Assembly (NCBI GenBank): GCA_022241785.1 | Contig: JAKOMP010000006.1 | Span: 93,237 to 129,348 of the forward strand | Reading direction: 5' to 3' | DNA from: Cyanocohniella sp. LLY | Lineage (GTDB): Bacteria > Cyanobacteriota > Cyanobacteriia > Cyanobacteriales > Nostocaceae | DNA length: 36,112 nucleotides | Made by a program: the position numbers and the translations under genes | The notes under the pieces: generated by a model | Told to the model about the DNA's origin: nothing | Databases searched by the model: none | Seen by the model: the letters and a program-made list of their open reading frames with translations, nothing else | In this document: piece after piece, positions 1 through 8,427 of the stretch | How the letters are laid out: every line of letters starts with the position of its first letter | Numbering within the stretch: position 1 is the first letter of the stretch

Positions 1-169
1 AACCACTATCGTGGAAACCTTGTATTTCCGGATGAAAATGAACTCCACTAGCTTTGAATAAGGCAAAATCATGGCAGCGCCCTTTACCAAAAAAAGTACA
101 AATAATTTCTCCTGTTTCTTGATTAATAATCAATTGGCTTTGTTCCTATCTCTCAACTCCCACTTCTAC
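1..169 (-). pseudogene. IS5-like (DDE_Tnp_4) transposase fragment, truncated by window edge
   Basis: Reading the minus strand from about 169 down to 1 gives VEVGVER, then an in-frame TAG (146-148), then QSQLIINQETGEIICTFFGK and GRCHDFALFKASGVHFHPE. The HDFxLFKxS block followed by a DSG is typical of IS5-family DDE transposases, where it precedes DSGYQG. The usual basic stretch between VER and SQL is missing and replaced by the stop, so this is a decayed internal piece. The rest of the gene, if present, lies left of the window. Its other end abuts an ISAs1-like remnant at about 165-185, so the exact junction is uncertain. Confidence 0.72.
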
Positions 170-180
170 ACAATCAAAGT

Positions 181-579
181 GATTGGGCTGGACTTAAATG
201 TGTGGTTATGGTTGTGCGGGTGCGACATTTGTGGAATAAAACAACCCGCGAAGTCCAGTTTTATCTTACTAGTTTAGACTGTGATGCCAGCAAATTAGGA
301 CAAGCAATCCGACTCCATTGGGGTATCGAGAACGGTTTGCATTGGACTTTGGATGTTACCTTCAATGAAGACGCTTGCCGCGTCCGTACCGGTCATGCTC
401 CACAAAATCTCTCATTGCTGCGTCGAATTGCACTTAACGCTTTAAACTTGGAGCAATCCTTCAAGCGAAGTCATCGTCAAAAATCAAATCGAGCTTCTAT
501 GGATAACAACTATATGTTGACGATTTTATCTCCTTGTTTATCCAAACATGATGATGCTGAAAAACCTTGTTGTCAATAG
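181..579 (+). pseudogene. ISAs1-family transposase, C-terminal remnant
   Basis: The frame starting with DWAGLKCVVMVVRVRHLWNK runs through RLHWGIENGLHWTLDVTFNE, RTGHAPQNLSLLRRIALN and SMDNNYMLTIL to TAG at 577-579. This is the C-terminal part of ISAs1/H-repeat transposases, including the HWxIENxLHWxLDVxFxED segment that carries the last acidic residue of the DDE triad. The N-terminal two thirds are absent because the region is joined to IS5-like sequence on the left. A GTG at 202 could open an ORF but is internal to the family. Just past the stop, 584-601 ends in TAACCCTG, consistent with an ISAs1 terminal repeat (CAGGGTTAGCGC read inward). This copy cannot be a functional transposase. Confidence 0.85.
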
Positions 580-592
580 GGTTTGAAATGCG

Positions 593-739
593 CTAACCCT
601 GGATATGCGAAGTTAAACCAAAAGCTTCCATCAACAATAAAACAGCAGGTTTATTCCCAGATTCAGTTGGCCTGTATAGAAAGCCAGGCATTTGTCCATC
701 GGGTGTAGAAATTTTTATTTTGAGTGATTCAATTTGCAT
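593..739 (-). pseudogene. Dienelactone hydrolase family protein, N-terminal remnant cut by an IS
   Basis: From an ATG at 739-737 the minus strand reads MQIESLKIKISTPDGQMPGF, then LYRPTESGNKPAVLLLMEAF and GLTSHIQG, ending at TAG (593-595). This is the first strand-turn-strand of the alpha/beta-hydrolase fold of dienelactone hydrolases, with the usual PAVLLLMEAFGL segment. The catalytic Cys-Asp-His lie much further on and are missing. The last two codons and the stop come from the ISAs1-type end, so the reading frame was interrupted by insertion. No C-terminal half is visible on the far side of the IS remnant. A short 48-residue product could still be made but would not fold as an enzyme. Confidence 0.78.
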
Positions 740-857
740 CTATTTATCTGATGATTTATTCATGAAAGTGGCAAAGTTCTTTTAGAAGGAAACAGTCAAT
801 AGGAAAACCTGCATAATGAAAATGAGGGGATTTGTATACTGAAAATTTATCAAGACA

Positions 858-1643
858 TTGAAGTTGTTTGATCTAGTGGTTTCTATTTCCCAGCCAGAAC
901 AATTCATCACAAATAGTCTTATCCCGTGGCTATCAGCATTATTTGTCATTTGTTTAGCTATCATTCATATCTACTCAGGCAAACTACGTTTTATCGATAC
1001 AATTCCTCGCAGTCGCTGGCTTTCCATGGCCAGTGGCGTATCAGTCGCGTATGTCTTTGTCCACATACTTCCCGATTTGAGTATTAGACAAAGAGTGATA
1101 GCGCAAACGGGAATTTTTGCCTTTATAGAACATCATGTTTATCTCATAGCACTTTTTGGACTTACTGTATTCTATGGGCTAGAAAAAGCAGTAAGAGAAT
1201 CGCGTAAAATTCAAGAACAAATGGGTAAAGATACACCAGAAGTAGGTATTTTCTGGCTACATATCATCTCATTTGCCCTTTACAACGGACTAATTGGTTA
1301 CCTGCTATTACATCGAGAAGAACCAGGAATTCAAAGCCTTTTTTTGTTTTTTATGGCAATGGCATTGCATTTCGTCGTCAATGATTATGGTTTACGCCAA
1401 CACCATAAACACATTTATCATACACAGGGGCGCTGGATACTAGCAGTTGCAATCATTATAGGATGGGCAATTGGATATGGCACAGAGATTGATCAAGCTG
1501 CGATCGCAGTATTATTTGCTTTCTTAGCAGGTGGAGTAATTCTCAATGCTTTGAAAGAGGAACTTCCCGAAGAACGTAAGAGTTGTTTTTGGGCTTTTGC
1601 AATGGGTACGGGTGCTTACGCTCTGTTGTTGCTAACACTTTAA
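858..1643 (+). CDS. ZIP-like polytopic membrane protein
   Basis: A 261-residue protein with about seven to eight hydrophobic segments. Residues that resemble ZIP metal transporters lie inside or beside these segments: HILPDL near residue 70, FIEHHVYLIALFGL near 90, a His-rich ALHFVVNDYGLRQHHKH near 175, and an EELPEER loop before the last helix. The classical ZIP signature HExPHE is not present, so metal transport is an inference and the protein may only share ancestry. The start used is TTG at 858; a GTG at 876 is an alternative, and no strong ribosome binding site decides between them. It stands alone between IS wreckage and the aminopeptidase gene. Confidence 0.62.
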   Translation: MKLFDLVVSISQPEQFITNSLIPWLSALFVICLAIIHIYSGKLRFIDTIPRSRWLSMASGVSVAYVFVHILPDLSIRQRVIAQTGIFAFIEHHVYLIALFGLTVFYGLEKAVRESRKIQEQMGKDTPEVGIFWLHIISFALYNGLIGYLLLHREEPGIQSLFLFFMAMALHFVVNDYGLRQHHKHIYHTQGRWILAVAIIIGWAIGYGTEIDQAAIAVLFAFLAGGVILNALKEELPEERKSCFWAFAMGTGAYALLLLTL

Positions 1644-1774
1644 GCACTTAAGTAGTCGGCAAGTTCAAAATCATCAGCAGTCTAAAGCTATAAAATTAAG
1701 TTGAACTAGTCTTAAAAACTCCTTTGCAACCCTTGGCGCTGACCTTTAAATTCCTTTGCGATTAAAAAATAATC

Positions 1775-3136
1775 ATGCCAAATATCTCCCATACCCTACA
1801 GCAACGCCGCCAAAAACTAGCCAAACTGATTGATTTTCCGGCAATTCTCTGGTCAGGAAGCATTAATGCGCGCAACTTCCCTGCCAATCACTTTCCTTTT
1901 CGCGCCAGCAGTCACTTCCTCTACTTTGCCGGGCTACCATTGCCCAACGCCGCAATTCGCATAGAAGCAGGCAAACTAGAACTATTCATGGATGATCCTC
2001 ACCCCAGTAGCGCCCTGTGGCGTGGAGAAATGCCCACGCGCGATCAAATCGTCCAACAAATCGGTGCAGATATGGCTAAACCACTGGCAGAGTTAGAATC
2101 TCACCTAGAAAATGCAGCCACAATTCCTGCCCAAGACGCTGCTACTTGGACACAGCAATCGCAACTATTAAATAGATGGTTACTACCCCAACAACCGCCC
2201 CAAGGAATTGACTTAGAGTTAGCCAAAGCTATAATTTCCCTGCGCCTCACCCACGACGAAAGCGCATTAGCTGAATTACGCCAAGCTGCTGCTGTGACTA
2301 TTGCAGCACATAAAGCTGGTATGGCAGCCACACCAAAAGCCAAACTAGAAGCGGAAGTGCGGGCGGCAATGGAAGGTGTCATCATGTCTCACAATATGAC
2401 GACCTCCTACAATAGTATTGTTACCGTCCACGGCGAAGTTTTACATAACGAACAATATCACCATCCCCTACAACCAGGTGATTTACTACTTGCTGATGTG
2501 GGTGCGGAAACAGAGATGGGTTGGGCAGCTGATGTTACCCGTACTTGGCCAGTGTCAGGTAAATTTTCATCTACCCAAAGAGATATTTATGATGTAGTTC
2601 TGGCGGCTCATGATGCTTGCATTGCTAGAATCTGCCCTGGTGTAGAGTATGGGGATATTCATCTTCTAGCGGCTACTGTTATTGCTGAGGGTTTGGTAAA
2701 TTTAGGCATTTTACAAGGAAATACCCAAGATTTAGTAGAAATGGATGCCCATGCTTTGTTTTTCCCCCACGGCATTGGCCATTTACTTGGTTTAGATGTG
2801 CATGATATGGAAGATTTAGGCGATTTAGCAGGCTATGAAGAGGGAAGAATAAGGAGCGATCGCTTTGGTTTGGGCTACCTGCGTTTAAATCGTCCTTTGC
2901 GTCCAGGGATGTTGGTAACAATTGAGCCAGGCTTTTATCAAGTACCAGCAATTTTAAATAATAGAGAAGTGCGGGAAAAATATGAAAATATAGTTAATTG
3001 GCAACGATTATCTCAATTCACAGATGTGCGGGGAATCCGCATAGAAGATGATGTTTTAGTTACAGAGGTAGGCAACGAAGTTTTAACAGCAGCATTACCA
3101 AGTCAAGCTAGTGATATAGAGGATTCATCTAAGTAG
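1775..3136 (+). CDS. pepP: Xaa-Pro aminopeptidase (aminopeptidase P family, M24B)
   Basis: A 453-residue cytosolic metallopeptidase that removes N-terminal residues ahead of proline. The N-terminal half is the AMP_N (creatinase-like) domain, with SINARNFPANHFPFRASSHF near residues 30-50. The pita-bread catalytic domain carries the five expected metal ligands: Asp in LADVGAE (about 241) and AADVTRTWP (about 252), His in HGIGHLLGLDVHD (about 336), Glu in TIEPGFY (about 383) and Glu in GIRIEDDVLVTE (about 425). Length matches the family. The ATG at 1775 opens directly on PNISHTLQQRRQKL, the usual start. The next gene follows after 13 bp and may be co-transcribed. Confidence 0.93.
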   Translation: MPNISHTLQQRRQKLAKLIDFPAILWSGSINARNFPANHFPFRASSHFLYFAGLPLPNAAIRIEAGKLELFMDDPHPSSALWRGEMPTRDQIVQQIGADMAKPLAELESHLENAATIPAQDAATWTQQSQLLNRWLLPQQPPQGIDLELAKAIISLRLTHDESALAELRQAAAVTIAAHKAGMAATPKAKLEAEVRAAMEGVIMSHNMTTSYNSIVTVHGEVLHNEQYHHPLQPGDLLLADVGAETEMGWAADVTRTWPVSGKFSSTQRDIYDVVLAAHDACIARICPGVEYGDIHLLAATVIAEGLVNLGILQGNTQDLVEMDAHALFFPHGIGHLLGLDVHDMEDLGDLAGYEEGRIRSDRFGLGYLRLNRPLRPGMLVTIEPGFYQVPAILNNREVREKYENIVNWQRLSQFTDVRGIRIEDDVLVTEVGNEVLTAALPSQASDIEDSSK

Positions 3137-3149
3137 TTATACATAAAAA

Positions 3150-3434
3150 ATGCCTTGCGATGTTACTATGTGTCCAGGAAAAAACTGCCCAGTAAAACAA
3201 AAATGCTCCCGTTTTACAAATGAGGTTTTAGGTCGTCAGGATTTTTTTGGGGAAGCTCCCTATAATTTCATTACTAATTCCTGTGAACACTTGATGAATC
3301 AATGCCCAGATGAAAATAAAATCCGCTTGAAAGCTTATGAAATCTGGCAACAAATGGGTTATCAAGATGGCAAGTCTGTAGAACATTGGCTTCAGGCTGA
3401 AAAGGAGTTGATAGAGTTAGGGACTTACACATAA
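3150..3434 (+). CDS. Cys-rich small protein with DUF2934-like C-terminus
   Basis: A 94-residue protein in two parts. Residues 3-20 form a tight cysteine cluster (CDVTMCPGKNCPVKQKCSRF, four Cys), which suggests a bound metal or zinc-knuckle-like structure. The C-terminal half, RLKAYEIWQQMGYQDGKSVE followed by HWLQAEKEL, matches the DUF2934 pattern (RAYELWE..G..-G...HWLQAE-EL), a short helical motif of unknown function. A further Cys pair lies at SCEHLMNQC. It starts 13 bp after the aminopeptidase stop, so it is probably the second gene of that operon. The function is unknown; the family call is by eye. Confidence 0.68.
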   Translation: MPCDVTMCPGKNCPVKQKCSRFTNEVLGRQDFFGEAPYNFITNSCEHLMNQCPDENKIRLKAYEIWQQMGYQDGKSVEHWLQAEKELIELGTYT

Positions 3435-3615
3435 AAATCAAAATTGACACCAAAAGATCGGTTCACTACTCCAAAAAAGGTAGGTACCCAGTTGCTCAAG
3501 TCGGGATGAAAACTACTAAGCTGGTAAATAGCACGTTAAAACTTTATCGGAAAATCTGAATCGCATTTATCAGCTATTCAGACTTACCCATTGGCGAACT
3601 ACCTGTAATTACACT

Positions 3616-5082
3616 ATGTTTGATGCTTTATCTGAACGTTTAGAAAGCGCCTGGAAGAAACTGCGGGGGCAGGACAAAATATCTCAATCCAATATTCAAG
3701 ACGCTTTGCGGGAAGTACGCCGCGCCTTGTTGGAAGCAGATGTCAATCTCCAGGTAGTTAAAGATTTTATTAGCCAAGTCGAAGCCAAAGCAGAGGGGGC
3801 CGAGGTGCTTGCTGGCGTGCGACCTGATCAGCAGTTCATCAAAATTGTGCATGATGAATTGGTGCAGGTGATGGGGGCGGAAAATGTACCCCTAGCGGAA
3901 GCCGAGGAACAACCCACAGTTGTCTTAATGGCTGGGTTGCAAGGTACTGGTAAAACCACAGCAACAGCTAAGTTAGCTTTACATCTGCGGAAATTAGAGC
4001 GTAGCTGTTTGTTGGTAGCAACAGACGTATATCGCCCAGCAGCTATTGACCAACTGGTGACTTTAGGTAAGCAAATTGACGTACCAGTTTTTGACTTGGG
4101 TAGCGATGCAGACCCCGTAGAAATTGCCCGTCAAGGTGTAGAACGAGCCAAGGCTGAAGGCGTTAATACAGTAATTATTGACACGGCTGGTCGTCTGCAA
4201 ATTGACGAAGAGATGATGGCGGAGTTAGCCCGCATCAAAGAGACTGTCCAACCCGATGAAACTTTGCTAGTCGTGGATTCCATGACTGGTCAAGAAGCGG
4301 CGAATCTCACCCGCACTTTCCACGAACAAATAGGTATTACTGGGGCAATTCTCACCAAAATGGATGGTGATAGCCGTGGTGGTGCAGCGCTATCGGTGCG
4401 CCAAATTTCGGGAGCGCCAATTAAATTTGTGGGCGTGGGCGAAAAAGTCGAAGCATTGCAACCGTTTTATCCTGACCGGATGGCTTCGCGGATTCTGGGA
4501 ATGGGCGATGTGCTGTCTCTGGTAGAAAAAGCTCAGGAAGAATTTGATCTGGCTGATGCCGAGAAAATGCAGGAAAAAATTCTGTCAGCCAAGTTTGACT
4601 TTACTGACTTTCTCAAACAGCTGCGGATGCTGAAAAATATGGGTTCACTGGGAGGCATCATGAAGATGATTCCTGGGATGAACAAGCTTTCAGACGACCA
4701 GCTAAAGCAGGGAGAAACCCAGCTCAAGCGCTGCGAAGCCATGATTAATTCCATGACTCGCCAAGAACGCCACGACCCCGATTTATTGGCAAGTTCACCC
4801 AGTCGCCGGCGACGAATTGCCAAGGGTGCTGGCTATAGAGAAACCGATGTCAGTAAACTGGTAGGCGATTTCCAAAAAATGCGATCGCTCATGCAGCAAA
4901 TGGGTCAAGGTCAAATGCCAGGAATGCCAGGAATGCCAGGAATGTTTGGTGGTGGCGACGGTAACGCCTTTGCAGGTGCGGGTCGTCCTGCTCCTGGATG
5001 GCGCGGTTACAATGCTGGTGCAGCAGGTACGAAAAAGAAAAAGAGCAAAGAGAAAAAGAAAAAAGGCTTCGGCAGTCTCTAA
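3616..5082 (+). CDS. ffh: Signal recognition particle protein Ffh/SRP54
   Basis: The 488-residue GTPase subunit of the signal recognition particle, which binds SRP RNA and signal sequences of membrane proteins. An N-terminal helical bundle (1-90) precedes the NG GTPase domain: GLQGTGKTTATAKLALHL near 107, DVYRPAAIDQL, DTAGRLQIDEEMM near 190, TKMDGDSRGGAA near 245. The Met-rich M domain (about 300-450) contains GSLGGIMKMIPGMNKL and the RNA-binding SPSRRRRIAKGAG. The C-terminus is extended by Gly/Met/Pro repeats (PGMPGMPGM) and a basic tail, KKKKSKEKKKKGFGSL, as in other cyanobacterial Ffh. It sits 103 bp before rpsP, a usual cyanobacterial neighbour. Confidence 0.98.
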   Translation: MFDALSERLESAWKKLRGQDKISQSNIQDALREVRRALLEADVNLQVVKDFISQVEAKAEGAEVLAGVRPDQQFIKIVHDELVQVMGAENVPLAEAEEQPTVVLMAGLQGTGKTTATAKLALHLRKLERSCLLVATDVYRPAAIDQLVTLGKQIDVPVFDLGSDADPVEIARQGVERAKAEGVNTVIIDTAGRLQIDEEMMAELARIKETVQPDETLLVVDSMTGQEAANLTRTFHEQIGITGAILTKMDGDSRGGAALSVRQISGAPIKFVGVGEKVEALQPFYPDRMASRILGMGDVLSLVEKAQEEFDLADAEKMQEKILSAKFDFTDFLKQLRMLKNMGSLGGIMKMIPGMNKLSDDQLKQGETQLKRCEAMINSMTRQERHDPDLLASSPSRRRRIAKGAGYRETDVSKLVGDFQKMRSLMQQMGQGQMPGMPGMPGMFGGGDGNAFAGAGRPAPGWRGYNAGAAGTKKKKSKEKKKKGFGSL

Positions 5083-5185
5083 CGTTCCCCATTGCCCTTA
5101 TCCCCAGAAATCATAGCAGCGAAGCCTAAGCAAGTGCTAAAATTAGCATTTCAGTACCAACAATTAGGAGAATCATTCCTCAACC

Positions 5186-5446
5186 ATGATCAAATTGCGC
5201 TTGAAGCGATTCGGCAAAAAGCGGGAAGCGAGTTACCGCATCATCGCCATTAACAACCTTGCGCGCCGTGATGGCCGTCCCTTAGAAGAATTGGGATTCT
5301 ATAACCCCAGAACGGACGAAGTGCGACTAGATGTTCCTGGTATCATCAAGCGACTACAACAAGGCGCTCAACCAACTGATACCGTCCGTAGCATCTTAGT
5401 TAAAGCCAATGTTTTTGAACAGCTCAGTGCCACAAACGCATCTTAA
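5186..5446 (+). CDS. rpsP: 30S ribosomal protein S16
   Basis: An 86-residue small-subunit ribosomal protein. The family hallmarks are at the N-terminus, [20 protein letters not shown], followed by [20 protein letters not shown] and ending with [20 protein letters not shown] (about 5167-5172) provides a ribosome binding site upstream of the ATG. Its 3' end overlaps the likely start region of the KH-domain gene, which suggests translational coupling. Confidence 0.98.
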   Translation: MIKLRLKRFGKKREASYRIIAINNLARRDGRPLEELGFYNPRTDEVRLDVPGIIKRLQQGAQPTDTVRSILVKANVFEQLSATNAS

Positions 5447-5843
5447 GGATGAAATAAAATCCCCAATAGCTAGTCCCAATTACGTTGGGCTAGTTAAGTT
5501 TTTGATTCAGCCATTTTTAGAATCTCCAGAGACTTTAAGCGTCGATTGTGAAATTTCTCCCACCCTCAAACGGGCTTGGATTCGCATCGCCTTTGACAGC
5601 ACAGACAAGGGGAAAGTGTTTGGTCGAGGAGGACGCAATATTCAGGCGATTAGAACAGTAATTGCAGCTGCTGCGGCACTTGCCGGACAATCAGTGTACC
5701 TGGATATTTACGGCAACAATGCTTTAGGCAGAGAGGGAATGTCTTTTGACGAAGATCAACAAGAACGATCATTTCCACCACCAAAAACACAAGAAAGAGC
5801 CGGAAATTTGCCTAGACCTGTGGTGAAACCCCGAACTCGCTAG
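5409..5843 (+). CDS. KH-domain RNA-binding protein (KhpA-like)
   Basis: A single KH domain lies in the middle of a protein of up to 144 residues: [20 protein letters not shown] begins it, and the RNA-gripping loop is [18 protein letters not shown] (GxxG as GRGG, residues 72-75). The C-terminal third is a charged, Pro-rich tail ([20 protein letters not shown]), probably disordered. The start is uncertain. ATG 5409 overlaps rpsP by 38 bp and GTG 5427 by 20 bp; both are in frame, and the family core begins at about [10 protein letters not shown]. Gene order rpsP-KH matches many bacteria, where KhpA works with ribosome or RNA metabolism. A Nostoc-type palindrome follows it. Confidence 0.88.
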   Translation: MFLNSSVPQTHLKDEIKSPIASPNYVGLVKFLIQPFLESPETLSVDCEISPTLKRAWIRIAFDSTDKGKVFGRGGRNIQAIRTVIAAAAALAGQSVYLDIYGNNALGREGMSFDEDQQERSFPPPKTQERAGNLPRPVVKPRTR

Positions 5844-5858
5844 TTAATCAAGAGAAAG

Positions 5859-5912
5859 TCTGAGCGGTGGAAACTGAGCTACGCCGAAGTGCTGTGGTTA
5901 CTTCCGCTCAGA
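5859..5912. repeat. Palindromic repeat after the KH gene, possible terminator
   Basis: TCTGAGCGG (5859-5867) pairs with CCGCTCAGA (5904-5912), and between them sits ACTGAGCTACGCCGAAGTG. That core resembles, on the opposite strand, the CACTTCGGCTACGCTCAGTG element at 27211-27230, so this is one of the dispersed Nostoc-type palindromes. It lies 16 bp past the KH stop and could end transcription, but has no strong T run. Confidence 0.6.
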
Positions 5913-5990
5913 TATTTCAAATTAAAAATTGAAACTGGTATAACTTTTGTTATCAAAAACTGCACTTCAGAAATTAAGAAATAAATATTT

Positions 5991-6944
5991 ATGGCAGATG
6001 CTTTAACAATTCAGCTGCCTAACATTCCCAGTGCGATCGCTCTTGCCGGTGATAGAGAAGAAAATCTCAAACTATTATCCCGACAAACAGGCGCTAATTT
6101 GGTACTGCGTGGGCAAGAACTACATATTGCAGGTACAGAAGCGCAAATTAACCTGGCTTCTCAATTAGTGCGATCGCTTGAAGAAATTTGGATTAAGGGC
6201 AATACTATCTCCAGTGCCGACATCTTAACAGCTCGTCAAGCTCTAGATAGCCATCGACAAGGGGAACTTCAAGAATTACAGCGAGATATCTTAGCCAAAA
6301 CTCGTCGTGGTGAAGAAATTCGTGCCAAAACTTTTCGCCAACGACAGTACATTGAAGATATACGCAAGCGTGACTTGACATTTTGTGTCGGGCCTGCTGG
6401 TACTGGTAAAACCTACCTCGCAGTTGTCGTTGCTGTGCAAGCACTGTTAAATAATCAGGTAGAGAAGCTGATTTTAACTCGTCCTGCTGTAGAAGCTGGC
6501 GAAAAACTGGGCTTTTTACCCGGAGATTTACAGCAGAAAGTCAATCCCTATCTCCGCCCACTTTACGATGCTATTTATGAATTTATCGACCAAGAAAAAG
6601 TCCCTAGTTTGATGGAACGGGGTGTCATTGAAGTTGCACCACTCGCCTATATGCGAGGACGTACCCTCAATCATGCTTTTGTAATTGTCGATGAAGCCCA
6701 AAATACTACACCTGCTCAAATGAAAATGGTGTTGACTCGTTTGGGTTTCCGTTCGCGGATGGTAATTACAGGTGACACGACACAAACAGATTTGCCCCTC
6801 AACCAAAAATCAGGACTAGGGGTAGCTTTACAAGTCCTCAAGAATGTTGAAGGTATTGGCTTTTGTGAATTTACCCAACAAGATGTTGTGCGTCATCCCC
6901 TAGTTCAGCGCATTGTCGCTGCTTATGAACGGTACGAAAGATAA
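5991..6944 (+). CDS. phoH: PhoH-like ATPase
   Basis: A 317-residue cytosolic P-loop ATPase of the PhoH/YbeZ family. The N-terminal 90 residues resemble a KH-like, RNA-binding fold (LKLLSRQTGANLVLRGQELH). The ATPase core has Walker A GPAGTGKTYLAVVVAV (about 134), RPAVEAGEKLGFLPGDLQQK, and Walker B HAFVIVDEAQNTTPAQMKM (about 226), followed by MVITGDTTQTDLP. It is full length. YbeZ-type proteins act with RNases and in ribosome maturation, which fits the rpsP/KH neighbourhood. It is separated from the KH gene by 147 bp, including the palindrome, so it may have its own promoter. Confidence 0.95.
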   Translation: MADALTIQLPNIPSAIALAGDREENLKLLSRQTGANLVLRGQELHIAGTEAQINLASQLVRSLEEIWIKGNTISSADILTARQALDSHRQGELQELQRDILAKTRRGEEIRAKTFRQRQYIEDIRKRDLTFCVGPAGTGKTYLAVVVAVQALLNNQVEKLILTRPAVEAGEKLGFLPGDLQQKVNPYLRPLYDAIYEFIDQEKVPSLMERGVIEVAPLAYMRGRTLNHAFVIVDEAQNTTPAQMKMVLTRLGFRSRMVITGDTTQTDLPLNQKSGLGVALQVLKNVEGIGFCEFTQQDVVRHPLVQRIVAAYERYER

Positions 6945-7013
6945 TTTATCTGTAGTTGCGGAAATTTTCCTCTAATTGTACTAATCACAAAACCTGATAA
7001 CTAATAATTGATT

Positions 7014-7421
7014 ATGAGTAAAAATTTGAAAGACTTTTTAGAAGCCTGTGAAAATTTAGGAACCTTACGAATTATTGTTACCAGCAGCGCTGCTGTATTA
7101 GAAGCAAGAGGCAAAATAGAAAAGCTATTTTATGCCGAACTGCTCAAAGGGAAGTATGCGAATATGCACACCGAAGGCTTTGAGTTTCATTTGAATATGG
7201 ATAAAATTACTCAAGTGAAATTTGAAACAGGTGTAGCGAAAAGAGGTAATTTTACCACTTATGCCATTCGCTTTTTAGATGAGAGCCAGGAGTCTGCTTT
7301 AAGCCTATTTTTACAATGGGGCAAACCGGGAGAATACGAACCCGGTCAAGTGGAATCTTGGCATACTTTACAGGAGCAGTATGGGGAAGTTTGGCAACCT
7401 ACACCGATTGAAACTTTATGA
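7014..7421 (+). CDS. ChuX/HutX-like heme-utilisation family protein
   Basis: A 135-residue soluble protein starting at ATG 7014 (MSKNLKDFLEACENLGTL); a TTG at 7008 is possible but less likely. Conserved-looking blocks are HTEGFEFHLNMDKITQVKFE, ETGVAKRGNFTTYAIRF and SLFLQWGKPGEYEPGQVESW. The strand pattern and the 'LxFxW' end resemble ChuX/HutX/HugX heme-binding or heme-degrading proteins, which are about this length. The assignment is by pattern memory, not alignment; no signal peptide or membrane segment is seen. It stands alone between phoH and a secreted protein. Confidence 0.6.
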   Translation: MSKNLKDFLEACENLGTLRIIVTSSAAVLEARGKIEKLFYAELLKGKYANMHTEGFEFHLNMDKITQVKFETGVAKRGNFTTYAIRFLDESQESALSLFLQWGKPGEYEPGQVESWHTLQEQYGEVWQPTPIETL

Positions 7422-7487
7422 TTTGATAAAGGTTAGCTAATATTAATAATTAAGATTCATCACCACTATCCAATTCTTGTTTGAAAG

Positions 7488-8276
7488 ATGCGTCATATGA
7501 GGGTGATTTACAGTTTTTGTTTGATTATTTTATGCCTACTCGGATGGAGTGGGAAAGCAGTAGCCGGGGAGTTATCGGAACGCCTAACAAATTTTCCCCA
7601 GTGGGAACAATTAACTTCAGTGAAACCAGCTACAGGAGATTTGGTTTATCCTGATTGGTTTGCTGGTGATTGGCAGGTAACAAGTACTTTGATAGATTTA
7701 GTTGCACCTTTAGCACCAGATATCGTCACCCCTGGATTTGAGGCTAATCGCCAACAACTAAATCAGCCTGTAAGTTTTTTAGTGCGTTTTATTCCCGAAA
7801 AACCTCCGATTACTGGGTTAAAACTTATCCCTAAAATAGATAATAAATCAACAATTTTAGTAGCAGATAGAGCGTTTAATAGTTTGAATTTGTCCAGGGC
7901 TTATTTAGGGGATAAAGCTGTGTTATCAGTCAAAGTAGATCCAGATTCACCTAATCGTCAAATTACTCTTTTGCGTGGCGAACGCCAATTAATTTCTATT
8001 GTGAGTGCGCGTGCTACTGAAACGACTTCAGATGACAAGTTCATCACTTCAGAAGTATTTCAACAACTATTTAAAGGGGGTTCACAACCCTATTTCAATT
8101 CGGTGGAATCTACCACCGCTTATCACAAATTAGCTACCTCTCAACCCGCCATTGAGGCAGATCAAGTTACTGCTGTTTATCTTTCCCCTCAAGACCCAGA
8201 TTATTTTACCGCAGGTTCTCGTCCTGTGGCACTTTATCGCTATCGTCTGGAATTTTTTCCTGTAACTAGGGGTTAG
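7488..8276 (+). CDS. Secreted DUF6816-like protein
   Basis: A 262-residue protein with a clear Sec signal peptide (hydrophobic VIYSFCLIILCLLGW, then GKAVAG before ELSERLTNF). The mature part contains PDWFAGDWQVTSTLIDLVAP and LVRFIPEKPP, a beta-rich lipocalin-like pattern. I associate this with DUF6816, shared by cyanobacteria and plastid thylakoid-lumen proteins; the function is unknown. The start may be ATG 7488 or 7497. The last two codons and the TAG stop lie inside a TAGGGGC tandem repeat, so the C-terminus may differ from relatives. Confidence 0.62.
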   Translation: MRHMRVIYSFCLIILCLLGWSGKAVAGELSERLTNFPQWEQLTSVKPATGDLVYPDWFAGDWQVTSTLIDLVAPLAPDIVTPGFEANRQQLNQPVSFLVRFIPEKPPITGLKLIPKIDNKSTILVADRAFNSLNLSRAYLGDKAVLSVKVDPDSPNRQITLLRGERQLISIVSARATETTSDDKFITSEVFQQLFKGGSQPYFNSVESTTAYHKLATSQPAIEADQVTAVYLSPQDPDYFTAGSRPVALYRYRLEFFPVTRG

Positions 8277-8296
8277 GGGCTAGGGGCTAGGGGCTA
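8267..8296. repeat. TAGGGGC short tandem repeat
   Basis: TAGGGGT, then T, then TAGGGGC repeated three times. It overlaps the stop codon (8274-8276) of the secreted protein gene. Such heptamer repeats are common in Nostoc-type genomes. Confidence 0.85.
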
Positions 8297-8427
8297 GAAA
8301 ATTTTTCCCACTGCACCACTAACTACGCCTCAAGAGTGATTTAGCATCGTAGCACTTGACTACAATTTATTACAAATGTAGTATAAATATTCCAAGCTAA
8401 CGCTTACGCTCTTGGACGGTGTGCATC

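Noticed and set aside
4533-4823. Minus-strand frames within ffh
   Set aside because: Antisense to a highly conserved gene, with no features of their own.
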